Below are positions 1-8,075 of a DNA stretch of 18,816 bases, piece after piece. The stretch's first letter is position 1. Each line of letters begins with the position of its first letter. Both the position numbers and the translations under genes were made by a program. The notes below the pieces were generated by a model. That model was not told the origin of the DNA. It was given only the letters and a program-made list of their open reading frames with translations, and made no database searches. The DNA comes from Saprospiraceae bacterium UBA6168 (lineage in GTDB: Bacteria > Bacteroidota > Bacteroidia > Chitinophagales > Saprospiraceae): assembly GCA_002435785.1 (NCBI GenBank), contig DIUC01000061.1, forward strand, positions 154,220-173,035, read 5' to 3'.

Positions 1-2
1 TC

Positions 3-266
3 GCCGCAGAAACAGCCGACATCATCCTGACGGAAAGCCGCCCTTCCGATGTGTTGGGCTTGGTCAATTTTGGCAAAGCCACCTACCGGAAAATGGTGCA
101 AAACCTCTTTTGGGCGACAGGCTACAACGCGGTTGCCATTCCCCTGGCGGCTGGAGTGCTGTACCCGACCTTTACCCTCAGCCCTGCAATGGGTGCGGTA
201 TTGATGTCGGTGAGTACGGTGGTGGTGGCGCTGAATGCGCAATTGTTGAAATCGAATTTGAAGTAA
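3..266 (+). CDS. Copper/silver P-type ATPase (CopB-like, P1B-3), C-terminal part only
   Basis: The window opens inside this gene, and 87 codons remain before the TAA at 264-266. Family role: ATP-driven export of Cu or Ag ions across the inner membrane. Visible: the end of the phosphorylation domain (A-D-I-I-L), then two membrane helices. The first contains N-LFWAT-GYN-AVAI-P, which fits the P1B-3 signature NX5GYNX4P. The second contains MSVST-VVVAL-N, which fits MSXSTX5N. These two signatures point to the CopB class rather than to CopA (P1B-1). The N-terminal metal-binding region, the CPH/CPC motif and the DKTGT phosphorylation site lie outside the window and cannot be checked. The stop is 6 bases before the ATG of the RND pump, so the two genes are probably co-transcribed. 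Confidence 0.9.
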   Translation, partial: AAETADIILTESRPSDVLGLVNFGKATYRKMVQNLFWATGYNAVAIPLAAGVLYPTFTLSPAMGAVLMSVSTVVVALNAQLLKSNLK

Positions 267-272
267 AAAGTC

Positions 273-3200
273 ATGGTAGAAAAACTCGTCCAAATATCCC
301 TTCGCAACCGCCTGCTCGTGCTGATGGCGGCGGCGGGTTTGTTCGCCTGGGGCATCTATTCCATGCGGAACAACCCGATTGATGCCATTCCGGACCTTTC
401 GGAAAATCAGGTCATCGTCTTCACCGAATGGATGGGCCGCAGCCCGCAGCTCATTGAAGACCAGGTGACCTACGCGCTGGTGTCCAACCTCCAGGGCATT
501 CCGAAGGTGAAAAATATTCGGGGCAGCTCCATGTTTGGGATGAGCTTCGTCTATGTCATTTTCGAGGACAACGTGGACATCTATTGGGCAAGAACGAGGG
601 TGCTGGAGCGCCTGAACTTCGCCCAGCGCCTGCTGCCCGAAGGCGCTGTTCCTTCCCTCGGTCCCGACGGGACGGGAGTCGGCCATATCTTCTGGTACCA
701 CCTCGAAGCCCCTGGCATGGACCTTGGCGAGCAGCGGGCATTGCAGGATTGGTACGTCAAGTTTGCCCTGCAAACCGTGCCCGGCGTCAGCGAAGTGGCG
801 TCGTTCGGCGGCTTCGGCAAGCAGTACCAGGTGAACATTGACCCCTATAAGCTGAACTACTACGACGTGCCGCTGATGGATGTGCTGAACGCCATTCGCA
901 ACAATAACAATGACGTGGGCGGGCGCAAGTTTGAGATGAGCGACATGGCCTACATCGTGCGGGGCTTGGGCTATTTGAAAAATGCGGAGGACATCGAGAA
1001 CATCCCCGTTGGCAACTATGGCAGTGTGCCCGTGCGCATCAAGGACATCGCCACCGTGGGCATGGGAGGCGACCTGCGCCTCGGCATCTTCGACATGGAC
1101 GGCAAGGGCGAGGTCGTTGGCGGCATCGTCGTCATGCGCTACGGTGAGAACGCCGACAACGTCATCAAAGCCGTGAAAAAGAAAATGGCGGAGGTGGAGA
1201 AAGGCTTGCCGCCCAACGTGAAATTCAAGGTCAGCTACGACCGCAGCGAACTCATCGAAGCTGCCATCACCTCGGTGAAAGGCACATTGATGGAGGTGAT
1301 GATTGCTGTTTCCATCGTGGTATTGCTGTTCCTGTTCCATTGGCGAAGTGCCTTGATAATCTTGGTACAAATTCCCATCTCGGTGGCGATCGGATTCATC
1401 CTGCTCGAAGCGTTTGGCATTTCCTCCAACATTATGTCGCTCACTGGCATCGCCCTTGCCATCGGCGTGGTGGTGGACGACAGCATTGTAATGGTTGAAA
1501 ATGCCTACCGGCACTTGGCGGAGGAGACGTGGGCGAAGACTTTTGCGGAGCGCCTCTCCATCATCGAAAAAGCCTGCAAGCAAGTTGGCCCTGGCGTGTT
1601 TTTTTCCACCATCGTCACCATCGCCTCGTTCCTGCCAGTCTTTTTGCTGACGGGCATGGAAGGCAAGTTGTTCTCCCCGTTGGCCTGGACGAAAACCTTC
1701 ATCCTGCTGGTGGACGCCTTCCTTGCCATCACGTTGACGCCCGTGCTGATTGCGCTAATATTGAAGGGAAAACTCAAGCCGGAAGGTTCCAACCCCATCA
1801 ACCGTTTTTTGGAAAAAATCTACACCCCCATCCTCAAACTTTGTTTGCGCTGGCGCAAAACCACGCTCGCCATCATGCTCGTGGCGTTGCTTGTCAGCAT
1901 TCCAATGATGATGCGGATGGGCACGGAGTTCATGCCCCCGCTTGATGAAGGCTCGCTGCTGTTCATGCCCGTCACCCTGCCCGACGTGTCCAACTCAGAG
2001 GTTAAGCGCATCCTGCAGGTGCAGGACAAAATCATAGCCAGCTTGCCCGAAGTCAGCCATGTTTTGGGCAAGGCGGGCAGGGCAAACACCGCCACCGACA
2101 ACTCGCCCATCAGCATGATTGAGACCATTATTTTGCTGAAACCAAAAAGCGAATGGCGGGCGGGTCTGACCAAAAACGACATCATCAATGAGCTGAATGC
2201 GAAGATGCAAATCCCCGGCGTGGTCAACGGTTGGACACAGCCCATCATCAACCGCATCAACATGCTTTCGACGGGCATCCGCACCGACGTGGGGCTGAAA
2301 GTTTATGGGCAAAACCTCGACACGATTTACTCCGTCGCCCAATTGCTGAAAAAAGAACTCGAAGGAATTGATGGCGTGAAAGACCTCTACGTGGAACCCA
2401 TCACGGGCGGCAAGTACATTGACATCGAGGTGAAACGAGCGGAAATCGGACGCTACGGACTCAGCGTGGACGACGTGAACATGCTCGTCGAAAGCGCCCT
2501 CGGCGGCATGGTGCTGACTACCACCATCGAAGGTCGGCAGCGTTTCAGCATCAGCGCCCGCTTTGCCCAGGACTTCCGAAACAACCTCGACGCCCTGCGC
2601 CGCTTGCAAGTGCAGACCGCCAAGTATGGCCCCATCCCGCTCGAAGCGGTGGCAGACGTTCGCATCACGGAAGGCCCGCCAATGATAAATTCGGAAAACG
2701 CCATGCTGCGTGGCACGGTGCTTTTCAACGTAAGGGAGCGTGACCTCGGCGGCACGGTGCAGGAAGCGCAGCAAAAGCTGGACGCTGCCGTCAAGCAATT
2801 GCCGAAGGGCTATTACATTGAGTGGAGCGGGCAGTGGGAGAACCAAATCCGGGCGAGCGAGACGCTGCGGCTCATTTTGCCCATCGTGCTGCTCATTATC
2901 TTTTTTGTGTTGTACATGACCTACCACTCCGTCAAGGAAGCGCTCATCACCATGATTACCGTGCCTTTTGCCCTCATCGGTGGGGTGTACATGGTTTATT
3001 TTTATGGGGTAAACCTGTCAGTAGCGGTGGCGGTCGGCTTCATCGCCCTGTTCGGCATGGCCATCGAAACGGCGATGCTGATGACCATTTACCTCAACGA
3101 AGCCATGCAACGCCTCGTCGCCGAAAAGGGCAATTCCAATGAAACCATCACCAATGCCGACATCCGGGAATGGGTCATTTGGGGAGCTGCCAAGCGCCTC

Positions 3201-3428
3201 CGCCCGAAATTGATGACCGTCTCCGTGTCGTTGTTTGGCCTCATCCCCATTCTTTGGGCGACGGGCGTTGGCAGTGACGTAAGGCTGCCAATCACCTTGC
3301 CGCTCATCGGCGGCACGATTTCATCCACCATCTATGTGCTGCTTGTCACGCCCGTTGTTTTTGAAATGACGAAGGAGCGGGAATTGCGGCGGCAGGGAAA
3401 AATTGAAGTGTATGATGTGCAGGAGTAA
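273..3428 (+). CDS. cusA: CusA/CzcA-type heavy-metal efflux RND permease
   Basis: This 1051-residue inner-membrane pump has the usual length of the HME-RND family, which exports Cu/Ag (or divalent metals) through a tripartite complex using proton flow. The sequence is collinear with CusA. The N-terminal helix is followed by P-I-D-A-I-P-D-L-S, then porter domains and helix clusters near residues 345-540 and 870-1040. The expected proton-relay residues are present: D402 (in VVDDSIVMVEN), E932 (in AIETAM) and K979 (in RPKLMTV). Methionines at M615 (SPISMIET) and M664 (INMLSTG) lie in CusA-conserved periplasmic motifs, which favours Cu/Ag, but substrate choice is inference. The ATG at 273 follows the ATPase stop closely. 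The 3' end overlaps the start of the TolC-type gene. No lesion is seen. Confidence 0.93.
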   Translation: MVEKLVQISLRNRLLVLMAAAGLFAWGIYSMRNNPIDAIPDLSENQVIVFTEWMGRSPQLIEDQVTYALVSNLQGIPKVKNIRGSSMFGMSFVYVIFEDNVDIYWARTRVLERLNFAQRLLPEGAVPSLGPDGTGVGHIFWYHLEAPGMDLGEQRALQDWYVKFALQTVPGVSEVASFGGFGKQYQVNIDPYKLNYYDVPLMDVLNAIRNNNNDVGGRKFEMSDMAYIVRGLGYLKNAEDIENIPVGNYGSVPVRIKDIATVGMGGDLRLGIFDMDGKGEVVGGIVVMRYGENADNVIKAVKKKMAEVEKGLPPNVKFKVSYDRSELIEAAITSVKGTLMEVMIAVSIVVLLFLFHWRSALIILVQIPISVAIGFILLEAFGISSNIMSLTGIALAIGVVVDDSIVMVENAYRHLAEETWAKTFAERLSIIEKACKQVGPGVFFSTIVTIASFLPVFLLTGMEGKLFSPLAWTKTFILLVDAFLAITLTPVLIALILKGKLKPEGSNPINRFLEKIYTPILKLCLRWRKTTLAIMLVALLVSIPMMMRMGTEFMPPLDEGSLLFMPVTLPDVSNSEVKRILQVQDKIIASLPEVSHVLGKAGRANTATDNSPISMIETIILLKPKSEWRAGLTKNDIINELNAKMQIPGVVNGWTQPIINRINMLSTGIRTDVGLKVYGQNLDTIYSVAQLLKKELEGIDGVKDLYVEPITGGKYIDIEVKRAEIGRYGLSVDDVNMLVESALGGMVLTTTIEGRQRFSISARFAQDFRNNLDALRRLQVQTAKYGPIPLEAVADVRITEGPPMINSENAMLRGTVLFNVRERDLGGTVQEAQQKLDAAVKQLPKGYYIEWSGQWENQIRASETLRLILPIVLLIIFFVLYMTYHSVKEALITMITVPFALIGGVYMVYFYGVNLSVAVAVGFIALFGMAIETAMLMTIYLNEAMQRLVAEKGNSNETITNADIREWVIWGAAKRLRPKLMTVSVSLFGLIPILWATGVGSDVRLPITLPLIGGTISSTIYVLLVTPVVFEMTKERELRRQGKIEVYDVQE

Positions 3429-4551
3429 TTTTTTAAAGATAAAAATTGGCATGGTAGCATTGGTCTTTTTGTTCCAAAAAAGCTACGCTCAACAGACTCT
3501 CCCACTCGACTCGGTTCTGAACCGCATCGAGCGAACCCATCCGGCATTGAAAGCCCCCGACGCCCGCATTAGGGAATTCGACACCTACGCCACAGGTGCA
3601 GTCAGTTTACCGCCGCCGCAAGTCAGTGGTGGCTTTTGGATGACGCCCTACAACCCGAAAATGTGGAGCGAAGGGATGGGGGCATTCATGCTCTCCGCCG
3701 AACAGATGTTTCCCAACCGCAAAATGCAGGAAGCCGAGGGTCGCTACATGGCGTCCATGTCGGGCATGCAGGTGGCAGAAAAGGGCGTGATGCGGAACAT
3801 GTTTTTTGCAGAAGCGAAAACTGCGTTCTACAACTGGCAGGTGTTGAAAATGAAAATTGCCGTTTTGGAAGAAAGCAAAAACCTGCTTCGGCTGATGGTT
3901 GCCAGCGCCAAAGAGCGCTACAAGTTCAACCGGGAAAAGCTCGGCAGCATCTACAAAGCCGAAGCGGAACTCGCCGACCTCGACCGGATGCAGGCGATGT
4001 ACGCTGGGGAAATCCGGCAGCAGAAGGCCATGCTTGAAGCCTTGATGCAGTTCCCGACGGATGCGGATTTTGAGGTGGATACCACCGCTTTTTGGTCATC
4101 CTGGAAGGAACTGCCCCTCCTGCCCGACACCAGCCGGATTGCTGCCCGCAGCGATATTCAAGCTGTCAAAATCAACCTGCTGACTGCTCGGCTCGAACAG
4201 GATTTCAACCGCTCCAAACTGAAGCCGGAGTTTGGCATCCGCTATGACCATATGTTCGCCTTCGGCGGCACACCTTGGCAGTTTTCGCTAATGGGCATGG
4301 TAACCGTGCCGATTGCGCCCTGGGCGAACAAGGACATCAAGGCTAAAATTGAGGGCATTGATTATCGGCTGGCAGCTTTTGAATGGGAAAAATCGGCGCT
4401 CGCCAACCAAATCCGGGGTGCGCTTGCCGACCGTCTGGTGATGATGCAAACCCTGCAAAACCAAATCGAACGCTATGACAACGACATCGTGCCCAACCAG
4501 CGCAAGCGTTTCCAAAGCACCCTGCTCGCTTATGAGCAAAACACAGATTAG
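3412..4551 (+). CDS. TolC-family outer-membrane efflux protein, truncated by an in-frame TAG
   Basis: This is the outer-membrane channel of the metal efflux complex (OEP/TolC family). A signal peptide is visible (hydrophobic GMVALVFLF ending near S-Y-A-Q). Long amphipathic helices rich in E, K, L and A follow, as in CusC-type alpha-barrels. The start is ambiguous: TTG 3403, ATG 3412, ATG 3415 and ATG 3451 are in frame. ATG 3412 or 3415 gives a good signal peptide with a short overlap with the pump gene. The reading frame stops at TAG 4549-4551 after 379 codons. The same frame continues for 39 more sense codons with the last helix of the family (LFMALDAWLELK...) to TAA at 4669-4671. The product therefore lacks its C-terminal helix unless the stop is suppressed or is a sequence error. 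Confidence 0.85.
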   Translation: MMCRSNFLKIKIGMVALVFLFQKSYAQQTLPLDSVLNRIERTHPALKAPDARIREFDTYATGAVSLPPPQVSGGFWMTPYNPKMWSEGMGAFMLSAEQMFPNRKMQEAEGRYMASMSGMQVAEKGVMRNMFFAEAKTAFYNWQVLKMKIAVLEESKNLLRLMVASAKERYKFNREKLGSIYKAEAELADLDRMQAMYAGEIRQQKAMLEALMQFPTDADFEVDTTAFWSSWKELPLLPDTSRIAARSDIQAVKINLLTARLEQDFNRSKLKPEFGIRYDHMFAFGGTPWQFSLMGMVTVPIAPWANKDIKAKIEGIDYRLAAFEWEKSALANQIRGALADRLVMMQTLQNQIERYDNDIVPNQRKRFQSTLLAYEQNTD

Positions 4552-4671
4552 TTGTTCATGGCGCTCGATGCCTGGCTGGAACTCAAAATGAGCCGCCTTG
4601 CGCAACTCGACCTGCTTCAACAATTTCTCCAAGCCAAAACTGCTTATGAAAAGGAATTGGAAATCCGGTAA
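4552..4671 (+). pseudogene. Detached C-terminal 39 codons of the TolC-family gene
   Basis: This stretch reads on in the same frame as the upstream outer-membrane factor after its TAG. It encodes the expected final amphipathic helix: L-D-A-W-L-E-L-K-M, then a run ending Q-A-K-T-A-Y-E-K-E-L-E-I-R. It ends in TAA at 4669-4671 and overlaps the first 26 bases of the CusB-type adaptor, the sort of overlap normal in this operon type. The overlap indicates that the ancestral stop was here. Without readthrough it would not be translated. Confidence 0.75.
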
Positions 4672-6073
4672 AATCCTCGGCTTGCTCGCCCTGCTGCTGC
4701 TCTTTTTTGCAGCCTGCAAAAAGGGTGCAACCGACCACTCGCAGCATGGCGGGAACGCCACCGCCTACCAATGCCCGATGAAATGCGAGGGCGACAAAAC
4801 CTACCTCGAACCCGGCAAATGTCCCGTCTGCAAAATGGACTTGAAGCCAGTGGAGATGCCCGCCAGACACGACCATTCCGCCATGCAAAACGACACGGCA
4901 GCGGCGGTTTACACCTGCCCGATGCACCCTGAAATCGTGCGCAACGAACCGGGAAGCTGCCCCATTTGCAAAATGGATTTGGTGAAAAAAGAAACGACTG
5001 GCATGTCGGGAGATACGGTCTCCAGCGACCTTGATATGCTCTTGAAGCCAACTTATGAGTACGTTTTGAGTTCCGTAAAAACGGTTCATCCGGAGCGGAA
5101 AAACCTGACCACCGCCATTGAAGCGCCGGGCTACCTCGCTTATGATGCCCGCAAGGTGCAGGCGATTTCCGCCCGCTTCGGCGGTCGCATCGAACGGCTT
5201 TACGTCAAGTACCCGTACCAGCCCGTGCGCAAGGGGCAGCGCATCCTCGATATTTACAGCCCGGAGATTGCAACGGCGCAGCAGGAATTGATTTTTTTGC
5301 TCGAAAACGATGCCGCCAATGCCACCATGATTGAAAATGCCCGCCGCCGCCTATCCCTGCTCGGCATGACCGCCGAGCAAATCCGGACGGTCGAGAAATC
5401 CCGCAAGCCCAACCTCTCGCTGACCATTTTCAGCCCTTATGATGGGCTGGTTTTTGAAAAACCGATGCCCGCCCCCGCTCTAAATTCCGTCGAAGACGGC
5501 ATGGGGGAGGATGCTTCTGTCGCCGCCACCACCTTGCCCAGCCGTAGTGGCGAACTTTCCATTCGGGAAGGCATGTACCTGCAAAAAGGGCAGCGGCTGT
5601 TCAGTGTGCAGGGCCTTTCCACCATTTGGGCGGTGCTGGAGTTTTACCCATCGGAGGTCTCGGCGGTAAAAATCGGTCAATCGGTGAGCCTACAAATAGA
5701 GCCGTTTGAAAAGCCGTTTTTGGGAAAAATCAACTACGTGGAGCCGCAGTTTGGGTCTGGGGGTAAAAACCTGCTGGCGAGGGTCTATCTCGACAATCCC
5801 GGTGGCAAGCTGAAACCGGGTGCATTGCTGAAAGCCAGCGTGCAGGCAAGTGGGCGTTCCGCCATTTGGATTCCGAAGACAGCCGCCCTCGACCTCGGTA
5901 GGCAGCGGGTGGTATTTTTGAAAAAGGACGGCGTTTTTCAAAGCAAAAGAATCGAAGTGGGCAGCGTATCCGGCAATTGGCTGGAGGTGCGGTCGGGCAT
6001 TACAGAAAACGACGAGATTGCCGCCGATGCGCAGTTCCTCATGGATAGTGAGAGTTTTGTGAAATCAAACTAA
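4646..6073 (+). CDS. cusB: CusB-type RND adaptor lipoprotein with two heavy-metal-binding domains
   Basis: A 475-residue periplasmic membrane-fusion protein that links the RND pump to the outer-membrane channel and may hand metal to the pump. The ATG at 4646 gives a lipoprotein signal with lipobox F-A-A-C, lipidated at C24. An in-frame upstream TTG at 4598 would bury the signal, so it was not chosen. Two tandem heavy-metal-binding domains follow: residues about 41-68 (YQCPMKCEG...CPVCKMDL) and 89-113 (YTCPMHPEI...CPICKMDL), with a His/Met-rich spacer (HDHSAM). The rest is the adaptor body: a barrel-sandwich hybrid (ISARFGGRIERLYV...V-R-K-G-Q), an alpha-helical hairpin around 205-250 and beta-barrel segments. 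It overlaps the ancestral TolC reading frame by 26 bases and is intact. Confidence 0.9.
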   Translation: MKRNWKSGKILGLLALLLLFFAACKKGATDHSQHGGNATAYQCPMKCEGDKTYLEPGKCPVCKMDLKPVEMPARHDHSAMQNDTAAAVYTCPMHPEIVRNEPGSCPICKMDLVKKETTGMSGDTVSSDLDMLLKPTYEYVLSSVKTVHPERKNLTTAIEAPGYLAYDARKVQAISARFGGRIERLYVKYPYQPVRKGQRILDIYSPEIATAQQELIFLLENDAANATMIENARRRLSLLGMTAEQIRTVEKSRKPNLSLTIFSPYDGLVFEKPMPAPALNSVEDGMGEDASVAATTLPSRSGELSIREGMYLQKGQRLFSVQGLSTIWAVLEFYPSEVSAVKIGQSVSLQIEPFEKPFLGKINYVEPQFGSGGKNLLARVYLDNPGGKLKPGALLKASVQASGRSAIWIPKTAALDLGRQRVVFLKKDGVFQSKRIEVGSVSGNWLEVRSGITENDEIAADAQFLMDSESFVKSN

Positions 6074-6079
6074 TTGAAA

Positions 6080-7283
6080 ATGAGCTATTTAATAAAAAAT
6101 ATTGCCTTGTTTGTTTTATTGCTGACGGTGACCGCTTGCAATGAAAGCACCCCCGAATCTGTCCCGGACAACGTGTATTACACCTGCTCAATGGACCCGC
6201 AGGTAATGGAGAAAAGGCCCGGCACTTGCCCGATTTGCAAGATGGACTTGGTGCGCATAGAAATTGACCCAAACCAAAAATCCGGCGAACTGCGCCTGAG
6301 CGACCCGCAGGTACGGCTTGCCAACATCCAAACCGACACGGTGCGCCTCCAGCCGCTCGGAGAAGAAATCACGCTGTCGGCTACATTAAAAGCAAACCAA
6401 AACGGCATCAATTCTGTCACGTCGAGGGGGGGCTGGCAGGATTGAGCGGCTGTTCGTGCGCAACGCCGGAGAGAAAGTGCAGGCAGGACAAGCAGTTTTC
6501 GAGCTGTACAGCGAGGAACTTGCCTCCGTCCAACAGGACTACCTGCTGGCATTGCAGAGCAAGAAACGCTATGCAGATACCGACCCAAACTTTGCCCACA
6601 TTGCTGATGCTTCCCGCAACAAGCTGGTGCTTTGGGGCATGACGGATAAACAAATCGGCGAACTTGAGCAGCGTGGTTCAATCAAAAATACCCTCACTTT
6701 TTACAGCAAATACAGCGGCGTCGCCACTGAGGTAAGTGTCGCCGAAGGCGACTATGTTGCGGAAGGCTCGCCCGTTTTGCGCCTCGCCGACCTGCGCACC
6801 CTTTGGGCGGAGGCTCAACTCTACGTCAGCGACCTGCCGTTCCTCAACCAGACCAATGAGGCGCTGGTAGAAATCCCTTCCTTTTCAGACCGGAAGCTGC
6901 GGGGCAAGGTCAGCTTCGTCAACCCGGGGCTTGAAGCGTCTTCAAAAATCGTGATGATTCGGGTGGAAATCCCCAATCCGGGGGGTGACTACCAGCCTGG
7001 TTTGCAGGCTTGGATTACGCTAAAGGGCAAGGTCAGGAATGCCATTGCCGTGCCGACCAATGCGCTCATACAAGGGAAGGACGGCGCTACGGTCTGGCTT
7101 AAAAATGCCGATGGCGCTTTCGAAAACCGCATGGTGACGATGGGCAAGACCAATCGGGATTTCACTGAAATTATGGAAGGCTTGCAGGCGGGTGAGGTAG
7201 TAGTGGTGTCGGGGGCTTACCTGCTGCATAGCGAGTTTATCTTCAAAAAGGGCACTGACCCGATGTCAGGGCATAACATGTGA
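6080..7283 (+). pseudogene. Second CusB-type adaptor lipoprotein, frameshifted at a G7 run
   Basis: This is a second RND adaptor directly behind the first. The ATG at 6080 gives a lipoprotein signal with lipobox V-T-A-C (C20) and one heavy-metal-binding domain at residues about 33-58 (YYTCSMDPQ...CPICKMDL). The frame closes at TGA 6443-6445. The family sequence resumes one frame over and runs to TGA 7281-7283. The join is at seven G (6426-6432): with six G the reading becomes V-T-S-R-G-A-G-R-I-E-R-L-F-V, the expected lipoyl-like adaptor motif. The corrected protein would be 400 residues. The second part alone could start at GTG 6456 but would lack a signal peptide. Causes could be true mutation, homopolymer sequencing error or slippage-controlled expression. 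Confidence 0.85.
6426..6432 (+). other. Seven-G homopolymer causing a +1 frameshift
   Basis: Seven consecutive G occur in the second adaptor gene. Six G would restore one continuous adaptor reading frame across 6080-7283. The site is a plausible place for replication or transcription slippage, and equally for a sequencing error. Confidence 0.8.
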
Positions 7284-7336
7284 AGAGAGTGGCATAACAT
7301 TACCGGGGCATCGCAAGAATTGCTCTTTCAAATTAA

Positions 7337-7794
7337 ATGACGCTAATTAATACTCAAAAAGGTTTTCCTGAAAAAATGTTGTCAGTAGCCCTGTTGTTAC
7401 TGTGCCATAGCATGTCTACGAGACCGAAACCCATTTTACCCGTTTTTTGGACAAACAGCAATTCTGGAACGGGTATCTGGGAAGTGATTGGCGGAGTCGG
7501 CATGAAGGCGAGGAAAACACAAAGGACAACCGACAGGTGCTTTGTGTTGGCACGCAGTACATGCTGCCCATGTACTTGCTGGCTGACCTGCAACTTGACC
7601 ACACGGGGAGACTTCGTTTTCAAGTAAGCAGGGAAGACCTGCCCCTGACCAACCGGCTCCGGTTCAATGCGATGTGGAATTCTGACTTGGAATACATGTT
7701 CGGGTTTCGGTACATTTTGACCAAGTATTTTTCCCTCTCGACGCACTATGACAGCGACATGAAATGGGGGGCGGGCGTGACCATTACGTATTGA
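7337..7794 (+). pseudogene. Remnant of a copper-resistance protein (C-terminal domain of a Bacteroidota multicopper-oxidase-like protein)
   Basis: Two pieces are seen. From ATG 7337 there is a short signal-peptide-like start (EKMLSVALLLLCHS). From about 7411, in another frame, there is a 127-codon C-terminal piece running H-V-Y-E-T-E-T-H-F-T-R-F... to I-T-Y and the stop at 7792-7794. That piece contains Q-Y-M-L-P-M-Y, L-D-H-T-G-R-L-R-F, REDLPLTNRLR and KYFSLSTHYDSDM. It resembles the C-terminal outer-membrane-like domain I associate with Bacteroidota multicopper oxidase/CopB-like copper-resistance proteins. A TAG at 7408-7410 closes that frame upstream. No cupredoxin domains or copper ligands are present, so most of the gene seems deleted near 7400-7411. 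An alternative is a short separate gene starting at TTG 7447. The family assignment is from memory of similar proteins and is moderate. Confidence 0.6.
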
Positions 7795-8038
7795 ATGCCA
7801 AATCGTTGGGGTTTGCGGCAAAGGGACTTCCAATCGAAAATCCCTTCAAAAAATTCCACCAAAACCCTATCGTTGCTGCAACAACGTAGTGGTGGTCGGG
7901 GACTCGGTGTGTAATTTTCCGGCCACAACCGTGAGCTGTTGCGCTTTGGTATTTTTGAGAAAAAGTAGGTGATAAACCACTGATTTTGCGGTTGAAAAAA
8001 CCGGCCAAAAAAGGCAGTCCGCCCAACCAACTTTCCGC
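7795..8038. other. Non-coding stretch between the metal locus and the E1 gene
   Basis: No convincing gene is seen on either strand. It holds a small hairpin (CGTTG/CAACG, 7871-7886) without a T tract, so no clear terminator for the metal operon can be called. Confidence 0.5.
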
Positions 8039-8046
8039 TATCTTTG
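8039..8046 (+). promoter_or_regulatory. Bacteroidota -7 box (TATCTTTG) for the E1 gene
   Basis: TATCTTTG matches the Bacteroidota primary-sigma -7 consensus TAnnTTTG exactly and lies 29 bases before the ATG at 8076. No good TTTG -33 box is seen at the usual 19-21 base spacing. Confidence 0.45.
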
Positions 8047-8075
8047 CCCCGTTTTTTTTAAAATATGTTCAAGAT

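Noticed and set aside
1995..2927. Long open frame of 310 codons on the minus strand inside the RND pump gene
   Set aside because: It is antisense to a well-conserved gene and is explained by that gene's GC-rich codon pattern. The translation is rich in His, Gln and Val with no recognisable domain.
273..3428. Assigning copper/silver specificity from a complete CusA methionine triad
   Set aside because: Two conserved methionine motifs are visible, but I could not place the third triad position reliably without an alignment, so specificity is left as inference.
4598..4645. Upstream TTG start for the first CusB-type adaptor
   Set aside because: It would place 16 unrelated residues before a proper lipoprotein signal peptide; ATG 4646 is clearly better.
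7871..7886. CGTTG/CAACG hairpin as terminator of the metal operon
   Set aside because: Five-bp stem without a following T tract on either strand.
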